A program made the translations under genes and the position numbers. A DNA stretch of 64,000 nucleotides from the NCBI GenBank assembly GCA_963738545.1, contig CAVTXA010000009.1, forward strand, positions 124,001 to 188,000, read 5' to 3'. The notes beneath the pieces are model-generated. The model did not search any database. It saw nothing but the letters and a program-made list of their open reading frames with translations, and had not been told where the DNA came from. This document shows positions 58,551 through 64,000 of this stretch, one piece after another. The DNA comes from Bog-756 sp963738545 (lineage in GTDB: Bacteria > Actinomycetota > Acidimicrobiia > Acidimicrobiales > RAAP-2). Positions within the stretch are counted from its first letter, which is position 1. The number at the start of each line of letters is the position of its first letter.

Positions 58551-59714
58551 CTAGTGCCGAGCCCGGGCCAGGAGCCCGCGCGCAATGACCAGCCGCTGGA
58601 TTTCGTTGGTGCCTTCACCGATGACCATCAGCGGTGCGTCGCGGTAGTACCGCTCCACCGGCAGATCGGTGGTGTAACCCACGCCACCGTGGATGCGCAT
58701 GGCCTCGGTGGCCAACTCCAGGGCGGTCTCGCTGGCGAACAGCTTGGCCATCCCGGCCTCCACGTCGCAGCGCAGCCCGGCCATCTTGCGCTCGGCGGCG
58801 TTGCGGGTCAGCAGGCGGGACGCCTCCAGCCGGGTGGCCATGTCGGCCAGCTTGAGCTGGATGGCCTGGTGCTCGGCGATGGGCTTGCCGAAGGTGCTCC
58901 GCTCCTGGGCGTAGGTGAGGGCGGCATCGAAGGCGGCGCGGGCCACCCCGACGGCCCGGGAAGCGATGTTGATCCGCCCGACTTCGAGCACACCGAGGAT
59001 CTGGGGCAGTCCCCGTCCCGGGTCGCCGATGAGGTTGGCGGCAGGCACCCGGTGGTCGGCGTAGGCCATCTCCACGGTCTCCACCCCCCGGTAGCCGAGC
59101 TTGCCGACGTGCTTGCTGACCGAGATCCCCTCGAAGCGGGGCCCGGGCTCCTTCTCCACGATGAACGCGGAGATGCCCTCCTCGGTGCGGGCGGCGAGGG
59201 CCACCACACCGGCGCGTTCGCCGTTGGTGACCCACGCCTTGGTCCCGTTGACCACGTACTCGTCCCCGTCCCGTCGGGCCTTGCAGGAGATGTTGCGGGT
59301 GTCGCTCCCGGCATCGGGCTCGGACAGCGACAGGGCGCCCCGGCGCTCGCCGGTCGCCATCACCGGCAGGAACCGCTGCTTTTGCACTTCGCTCCCGTGG
59401 GCCATGAGCAAGGTGGCGGCCATGGTGTGGGTGTTGATCACCCCGGTCAGACTCATCCACCCGTAGGCCAGCTCCTCGATGACGCCGATGTAGGTCAACA
59501 GGTCGAGCCCCAGCCCGCCATAGGCCTCGGGAATGGTGAGCCCGAAGAGCCCGAGGGCGCGCATCTGCTCGATGATCTCGGCGGGATAGCGGTCCTCGTG
59601 CTCGAATACGGAGGCGACGGGGATGACGTCTCGGGCGACGAATCGACGGACGGTTTCGATGATCTCCTCGCGCACGTCCTCGCTGGTGTTGGTGGCCGCG
59701 TCCATAGTCTGCAT
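58551..59714 (-). CDS. Acyl-CoA dehydrogenase, classical single-subunit type
   Basis: 387 residues from ATG 59714. It is complete and close to the canonical short-chain design: LTIPEAYGGLGLDLLTY, ALSLSEPDAGSDTRNISC near 125, VNGTKAWVTNGERAG, and the C-terminal APLMVIGEGTNEIQRLVIAR, where the classical catalytic Glu (GEGT) is present. It is therefore the only acyl-CoA dehydrogenase here that keeps that residue. It probably works as a homotetramer. The message looks leaderless: TACACT (59728-59723) lies 8 bases before the ATG. Confidence 0.93.
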   Translation of the reverse strand: MQTMDAATNTSEDVREEIIETVRRFVARDVIPVASVFEHEDRYPAEIIEQMRALGLFGLTIPEAYGGLGLDLLTYIGVIEELAYGWMSLTGVINTHTMAATLLMAHGSEVQKQRFLPVMATGERRGALSLSEPDAGSDTRNISCKARRDGDEYVVNGTKAWVTNGERAGVVALAARTEEGISAFIVEKEPGPRFEGISVSKHVGKLGYRGVETVEMAYADHRVPAANLIGDPGRGLPQILGVLEVGRINIASRAVGVARAAFDAALTYAQERSTFGKPIAEHQAIQLKLADMATRLEASRLLTRNAAERKMAGLRCDVEAGMAKLFASETALELATEAMRIHGGVGYTTDLPVERYYRDAPLMVIGEGTNEIQRLVIARGLLARARH

Positions 59715-59776
59715 AACGGAGAAGTGTACCTCTGATAAATGTTGACGGTCGATCTCAAATTAGAGAAGAATGTTTC
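59715..59776. promoter_or_regulatory. Divergent promoter region with an operator-like site over the ligase start
   Basis: Minus strand: TACACT (59728-59723), 8 bases before the dehydrogenase ATG. Plus strand: AGAAG-AAT-GTTTC (59764-59776) follows the 5-3-5 pattern and overlaps ATG 59770. TTGACG (59742-59747) might be a -35, but no -10 fits. Confidence 0.4.
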
Positions 59777-61296
59777 CAATGGAATCGGTCCCGATGCATG
59801 AGGCCCTCCGACGGGCCGCGCACCGATTCGGGGATCGCGACGCGCTGCGCTGCGGGGACGAGCACTGGTCGTTCCAAGATCTCGACGGCATGAGCAACGC
59901 CTTCGCCCGTCACCTGGCCGCCGCAGGTGTAGGCACCGGTGACCGCGTGGCCGTCATGATGGCCAACCGCATGGAGTTCATCGTGGTCGTCCACGCGGTC
60001 AGTCAGCTCGGTGGGGCGGCCGTGCTGATCAGCCCGGCGTGGAAGCGTGCTGAGGTCGGTCACGCCCTCTCCCTGACCGGGCCGGTGCATGCCGTGGCCG
60101 ACGGGGATGCGTCGCCCATCCTCGAGGAGCTTCTGGGAGCGGAGGCCGTGACCGACCTCGACGATCCTGGGGTCGACCTCTCGCCCCTCGACCGGGCCGA
60201 GTTGCCGGCCGTCGTGGTGCAGGGTGACGACGAGTCGGTCCTCGTCTTCAGCTCGGGCACGACCGGGATGCCCAAGGCTGTCCGGCACACCCATGCCTCC
60301 ATGGGCCTGGCTACCGAGCACTGGGTGACCGTGCTCGGCCTGGGTCCGGACGACCGGTTCCAGGTGGCCACACCGCCCTCCCACATCCTCGGCCTGCTGA
60401 ACCTGCTGGCCGCCGTGTCCGCCGGAGCCACGGTCCGCCTGCATCGACGGTTCGATCTCGACGAGGTCCTCGCCCGGATCGCCAGCGAGAAGATGACCTT
60501 GGAGATGGCGGTGGCGCCCATCGCCCTGGCCTTGGCCAACCACCCCCGGCTCGAGGACCACGATCTCTCCTCGCTCCGCTACATCATGTGGGGTGCAACC
60601 CCAGTGACCGAAAGTGTCGCCGAGGTGGTGACCAAGCGCACCGGCGTGCGGTGGCTACCGGCCTACGGGGCCAGCGAGGTGCCGGTGATCGCGGCCAACC
60701 CCGTCGACCGTCCGGACGAGTGGCGTCTGGACTCGGCCGGGCTGCCGCCGACAGGGGTCGAACTTCGGATCGCCGACCTCGAGTCCGGCGAGGTCCTGCC
60801 CGCCGGGGGGATCGGGGAGATCCAGGTCATGACCAGGTCGGTGATGGCCGGCTACCTCCCCGACGAGGCGACACCCGACGCCTTCGCCGACGGCTGGTAC
60901 CGGACGGGCGATGTCGGTTGGCTCGAACCCGAGGGTTGGGTCCATCTGACCGACCGGTCCAAGGAGATGATCAAGGTGAGCGGCTTCCAGGTGGCACCGG
61001 CCGAGGTGGAGGCCGTCCTGCTACGCCACCCGGCCGTGCTCGACTGTGCCGTGTTCGGCGTGGCCGACGAGCGGGCGGGCGAGGTGCCGGCGGCCGCCGT
61101 GGCCCTCGACCCGGATCTGCCGCTGGCCGACGGCGAACTCGAGGCCCTGGTGGCCGAGTCGCTGGCCACCTACAAACGCCTGCACTACCTCGTCGTGGTG
61201 GACGAGATCCCACGACTCCCGTCGGGCAAGGTCCTGCGGCGCACGCTCCGGGACGAGTGGTCGGACCCGCTGCGGGCGGGACGGACCGAGGACTGA
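59770..61296 (+). CDS. Acyl-CoA ligase (AMP-forming), third copy
   Basis: 508 residues from ATG 59770; ATG 59779 and ATG 59794 are alternatives, and the family start lies near MHEALRRAAHRFGDRDALR. Signatures: FSSGTTGMPKAVRHTHASM near residue 160, AYGASEVPVIAANP near 298, WYRTGDVGWLEPEGWV near 376, KVSGFQVAPAEVEAVL, and LPSGKVLRRTL. An ATP-dependent acid activator. It is joined to the first dehydrogenase of a pair by a TGATG junction, so ligation is followed by dehydrogenation of the same CoA ester. No ribosome site is visible, in line with a leaderless start. Confidence 0.9.
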   Translation: MFPMESVPMHEALRRAAHRFGDRDALRCGDEHWSFQDLDGMSNAFARHLAAAGVGTGDRVAVMMANRMEFIVVVHAVSQLGGAAVLISPAWKRAEVGHALSLTGPVHAVADGDASPILEELLGAEAVTDLDDPGVDLSPLDRAELPAVVVQGDDESVLVFSSGTTGMPKAVRHTHASMGLATEHWVTVLGLGPDDRFQVATPPSHILGLLNLLAAVSAGATVRLHRRFDLDEVLARIASEKMTLEMAVAPIALALANHPRLEDHDLSSLRYIMWGATPVTESVAEVVTKRTGVRWLPAYGASEVPVIAANPVDRPDEWRLDSAGLPPTGVELRIADLESGEVLPAGGIGEIQVMTRSVMAGYLPDEATPDAFADGWYRTGDVGWLEPEGWVHLTDRSKEMIKVSGFQVAPAEVEAVLLRHPAVLDCAVFGVADERAGEVPAAAVALDPDLPLADGELEALVAESLATYKRLHYLVVVDEIPRLPSGKVLRRTLRDEWSDPLRAGRTED

Positions 61297-62336
61297 TGGA
61301 CGTACGACTGTCACCCGAGCAGGAGGCCCTCCGGGACTCGGCCGTCCGGCTCGTCGACCAACTCGGCCCCCACGCGGTTGGAGACCTCGGCGATCCGGAA
61401 CGGACGGCGAAGCTCGACGCCGCGGTCGCCGCAGCCGGATGGCGGGAGCTCCGGACCGCCGCCGACGGCGACGCACCCCTCGCCTCGGGCGTGGAGGTGG
61501 GCATCGTCGCCGAGGCGTTGGGTCGGAGGCTGGCCGACGTGTCATTCTTCGGTCCCACCATGGCCAGTGAGCTCCGGCGGATGGCCAGGGCCCCGGCCAC
61601 GCGGGAACCCGAGACCGTGGTGTTCGACACCGGATTGACGTCGGTGGCCCGGATCGACGCGAGCGCAGGGGTCCATGGCGTGGCCATCGACGTCCAGGGG
61701 GCGTCGGCGGCCCTGCTGCTGATCGTCGGAGACGGAGACACCCATCTGGCCCAGGTGCCACTGCACCCGGATCCGGTGGGTGTCGATCTCACCCGACCGT
61801 CCTCGGTCCTCGACCCCTTGGCCGAGGCCGTCCCCGTGCCCGGGGCTACCCGTCCCGTCACCGAGGAGGCACTCGATCGATGGACGGCACTGGGGCTGGC
61901 GTTGGCCTGCGCCGACCTGGTCGGCACCATGGAGGGAGCGGTGCAACTGGCCACGGCCTATGCCACCGACCGCCACCAGTACGGTGCCGCCATTGGATCG
62001 TTCCAGGCTGTGCAGCACCTGTTGGCCGATGCCCACGTGCTGACCGAGGGTTCCCGCAGTGTGACCCTGCACGCCTCGTGGGCCGTGGACGAGTTGCCCA
62101 CGGCCGACGCCCTGGCCGCGGCGGCGGTGGCCAAGGCCTACTGCGCCCGGGCCGCCCGGCAGGTGTGCGAGACGGTCATCCAGGTGCACGGGGGAATCGG
62201 GAACACCTGGGAGTGCCTGGCCCACGTGTATCTTCGGCGTTGCCTGCTCTCGGGCGATCTGCTCGGTGACGCCGAGGCCAGTCTGTCCCGGGTCCTCCAC
62301 CATCGGGGCATCGGAGGTGATCATGGACTTCCGTGA
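61296..62336 (+). CDS. Acyl-CoA dehydrogenase, short subunit of a heteromeric pair
   Basis: 346 residues from ATG 61296. It opens MDVRLSPEQEALRDSAVRLVDQ, has a reduced middle domain, and continues ADLVGTMEGAVQLATAYATDRHQYGAAIGSFQAVQHLLADAHVL (about 205-250), closing VIQVHGGIGNTWECLAHVYLRR. Gly replaces the classical catalytic Glu. The pattern matches the short subunits at 25487 and 38525. It overlaps the next gene by 14 bases. Partner: 62323. Confidence 0.9.
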   Translation: MDVRLSPEQEALRDSAVRLVDQLGPHAVGDLGDPERTAKLDAAVAAAGWRELRTAADGDAPLASGVEVGIVAEALGRRLADVSFFGPTMASELRRMARAPATREPETVVFDTGLTSVARIDASAGVHGVAIDVQGASAALLLIVGDGDTHLAQVPLHPDPVGVDLTRPSSVLDPLAEAVPVPGATRPVTEEALDRWTALGLALACADLVGTMEGAVQLATAYATDRHQYGAAIGSFQAVQHLLADAHVLTEGSRSVTLHASWAVDELPTADALAAAAVAKAYCARAARQVCETVIQVHGGIGNTWECLAHVYLRRCLLSGDLLGDAEASLSRVLHHRGIGGDHGLP

Positions 62337-63453
62337 CTCACCCGAGGAGTCGGCGTTCCGCCAGCGGTTGCGGGAGTGGGTGGTGGATCACAACCCGGGT
62401 CTCCCGACCTCATCGACCGACGATGACTACTGGGCCGGCGTGGCGGCATGGCACCGGGCGCTCTACGACGCCGGATTCTTCGGCATGTCGTGGCCCACGG
62501 CCATCGGGGGCCAGGCGCTCCCGACGGTCTACGAGGTGATCGTCGACGAGGAACTCGCCCTAGCTGGGGCGCCGCCCCGACCAAGCCTCGGCTACCTGGT
62601 CCAGGGCATGCTCGAGCACGGGAGCGAGGCGATCCGACAGCGATTCCTCCCCGGCATCGTCAACGGGCGCGACCGGTGGTGCCAGGGGTTCAGCGAGCCC
62701 GATGCTGGATCCGATCTGGCCTCGTTGCGCACCCGGGCCGATCCATTGGGAGACGAGTTCGTCATCACGGGCCACAAGGTGTGGACGAGCTACTCCGACG
62801 ACGCCGAGTGGTGCCTCCTCTTGGCCCGGACCGACCACGACGTGGCCAAGCACCGGGGCATCTCGGCCTTCGCCGTGCCCATGCACCAGCCCGGCATCGA
62901 GCAGCGACCGCTCCGGATGATCAACGGGGTGACCAAGGAGTTCGGCGAGGTGCTCTTCGACGGGGCCCGAGTCCCTGCCGCCAACATGATCGGGGAGCCG
63001 GGCGAGGGATGGCCGCTGGCGATGACCGTGGTCAGCCACGAGCGGGAGCCCGGCGAGCTCGGCTACGTGGCCCGGTACAGCAAGGTGGTCAACGATCTCA
63101 CCCGCAAGGTGAAAGAGGAGGGCGGGAGCGTCCGACCCGAGCACGTGCGTGAGCTGGGCTGGGCCACGGTGGAAGTCGAGATGCTGCGTCTGCACGTGCG
63201 GCGGCGCCTCTCGGACCGGCTGGGCGGCATCACGCACGGACCGCAGGGCTCCGTGGACAAACTGCTCATGACCTGGGTGGAACAGGCCGTGGGTCATGCG
63301 TCTTTGAGTATCGGCGGTGCGGCCCACGGCGGTGGTGACGACACCCCGTTGAACACCTATCTGTACAGCAGAGCCCAGAGCGTCATGGGGGGGACCTCCC
63401 AGATCCAGCGGAACCTGGTGGCCCGCCGGATCCTCGGCCTGCCCGCGTCCTGA
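62323..63453 (+). CDS. Acyl-CoA dehydrogenase, long subunit of a heteromeric pair
   Basis: 376 residues from ATG 62323, behind GGAGG, overlapping the short subunit by 14 bases. Blocks: SWPTAIGGQALPTVYEVIVDEEL, WCQGFSEPDAGSDLASL near 125-141, ITGHKVWTSYSDDAEWCLLL, and LRMINGVTKEFGEVLFDGARVP. Tail: SVMGGTSQIQRNLVARRIL with Gly in place of the classical Glu. All FAD-contact blocks are present. With 61296 it should form an alpha2-beta2 enzyme acting on the product of the ligase at 59770. Confidence 0.9.
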   Translation: MDFRDSPEESAFRQRLREWVVDHNPGLPTSSTDDDYWAGVAAWHRALYDAGFFGMSWPTAIGGQALPTVYEVIVDEELALAGAPPRPSLGYLVQGMLEHGSEAIRQRFLPGIVNGRDRWCQGFSEPDAGSDLASLRTRADPLGDEFVITGHKVWTSYSDDAEWCLLLARTDHDVAKHRGISAFAVPMHQPGIEQRPLRMINGVTKEFGEVLFDGARVPAANMIGEPGEGWPLAMTVVSHEREPGELGYVARYSKVVNDLTRKVKEEGGSVRPEHVRELGWATVEVEMLRLHVRRRLSDRLGGITHGPQGSVDKLLMTWVEQAVGHASLSIGGAAHGGGDDTPLNTYLYSRAQSVMGGTSQIQRNLVARRILGLPAS

Positions 63454-63635
63454 CCGTGCCGCATCCGTCATCGATCCACCCCGAGCATCGTCGGCGTGGT
63501 AACCACTGGTAACGGGTTCACCCGGCCGCCATCGACTACCACCGCCCCGTCGCCCACCATCCGGAGGAACAGCATGCAACCGTCCACAAGGTCACGTCAG
63601 CCGATGGCCCGCCCGCCCGTCGTCGTGCCGTCACC

Positions 63636-64000
63636 ATGACCCAGTACTCCGTCCCCGACGAGCTCGAGATCGAGATCGACGGACCGGTCCGCGTGGTCCG
63701 TTTGAACCGTCCCGACCAGCTCAACGCCACCAACCATGCGCTCCACCGCGGTCTGGCCGAACTGTTTCCCCAGATCGATGCCGACGTCGACGCCCGGGCC
63801 GTCGTACTCACCGGTAACGGCAAGGCGTTCTCCGCCGGCGGCGACTTTACCTATCTCGACGAGCTCTCCCGTGATGAGGATCGCCGGTCCGAGACCCTGG
63901 CCCACGGCCGTCAGATCGTCACCGGCATGGTCGGGTGCCGGGTGCCCATCGTGGCCGCAGTCAACGGGCCCGCCGTCGGATTGGGCTGCAGCCTGGTGGC
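63636..64000 (+). CDS. Enoyl-CoA hydratase/isomerase, N-terminal part (cut by window end)
   Basis: 121 codons are visible from ATG 63636 and the frame stays open at the window end. Crotonase marks: VRVVRLNRPDQLNATNHAL, VVLTGNGKAFSAGGDFTYLD (first oxyanion element near residues 60-75), and VPIVAAVNGPAVGLGCSLV (second element at the very edge). The catalytic glutamates lie beyond the window. It follows the dehydrogenase pair by 182 bases and could hydrate the enoyl-CoA that the pair makes. Confidence 0.85.
   Translation, partial: MTQYSVPDELEIEIDGPVRVVRLNRPDQLNATNHALHRGLAELFPQIDADVDARAVVLTGNGKAFSAGGDFTYLDELSRDEDRRSETLAHGRQIVTGMVGCRVPIVAAVNGPAVGLGCSLV

Noticed and set aside
58533..58559. Direct repeat CCTAGTGCCG at the convergent CoA-transferase/dehydrogenase junction
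   Set aside because: Only 10 bases, each copy containing a stop codon; likely coincidence or a minor duplication with no visible role.
63498..63513. GGTAAC direct repeat before the final hydratase gene
   Set aside because: Six bases twice within 16 is weak, and no promoter can be placed around it.
1..64000. Mobile elements, CRISPR arrays, tRNA or rRNA genes
   Set aside because: I looked for transposase text, long inverted or direct repeats, spacer arrays and tRNA-like cloverleaf sequence and saw none.

Overview
The window is 64 kb of strongly GC-rich bacterial DNA. GTG starts are frequent, and consecutive genes are often joined by 4-base GTGA overlaps or 1-base TGATG junctions. F420/flavin luciferase-type oxidoreductases, NTF2-like proteins, a 3-cysteine ferredoxin, FadD3-like ligases and adjacent pairs of acyl-CoA dehydrogenases are all typical of Actinomycetota. 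A lineage near Acidimicrobiia or the mycolate-type actinomycetes is my inference. No tRNA, rRNA, CRISPR array, insertion sequence or phage gene was seen. I read 58 protein genes, two of them cut by the window ends.

Almost every gene belongs to catabolism of a hydrophobic, probably alicyclic or branched, carbon skeleton. Region by region: 1-6441 (+) holds the end of an alcohol dehydrogenase, a Baeyer-Villiger monooxygenase, a P450, an amidohydrolase, a truncated VOC gene and a D-aminoacylase-like enzyme. 6457-8987 (-) holds an epoxide hydrolase, an NTF2-like protein and a frameshifted luciferase-like oxidoreductase. 9131-11398 (+) holds a P450-type ferredoxin, a VOC protein and an aldehyde dehydrogenase. 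11800-16954 (+) is a complete Liv-type ABC importer whose two permeases and second ATPase are fused into one 975-residue protein. 17045-18343 (+) is an amidohydrolase. 18366-25304 is a GntR regulator diverging from a monooxygenase/CoA-transferase/CoA-lyase/reductase/DUF35-thiolase operon. 25487-31214 (+) is an acyl-CoA dehydrogenase pair (one broken), a MaoC hydratase, a second CoA lyase and acetoacetyl-CoA synthetase. 31462-38490 is a set of single genes on alternating strands (hydroxyacyl-CoA dehydrogenase, MarR, two aldehyde dehydrogenases, thiolase, luciferase-like). 38525-42118 (-) is a KshB-like reductase, an NTF2-like protein and an acyl-CoA dehydrogenase pair. 42264-48678 (+) is an acyl-CoA ligase, TauD-type dioxygenase, SDR, CMD protein, Rieske oxygenase, small partner protein and TetR. 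48700-55198 holds an odd amidohydrolase, enoyl-CoA hydratase, CoA-transferase, two SDRs and a second P450. 55543-64000 holds a small ORF, two ligases, a CoA-transferase, three acyl-CoA dehydrogenases and a final enoyl-CoA hydratase that runs off the window.

Together the genes give import (ABC), oxygenation (BVMO, two P450s, Rieske, TauD, two or three flavin/F420 enzymes), electron supply (ferredoxin, reductase), oxidation of alcohol and aldehyde, CoA activation (three ligases, three family III CoA-transferases) and beta-oxidation with lyase or retro-aldol steps. The substrate cannot be read from the sequence.

The most distinctive signals are regulatory. A degenerate 13-bp inverted repeat (AGAAC-N3-GTTCT-like) recurs in front of several units, twice sitting inside a readable -35/-10 spacer. 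A 35-bp block is shared, 29 of 35 identical, between two distant intergenic regions. A GntR operator lies exactly in the spacer of a divergent promoter, and a 14-bp perfect palindrome lies between a divergent aldehyde dehydrogenase and thiolase. Structural oddities are a LivH-LivM-LivF fusion, a DUF35-thiolase fusion without the nucleophilic cysteine, an amidohydrolase lacking its HxH motif, and genes broken by single-base shifts.
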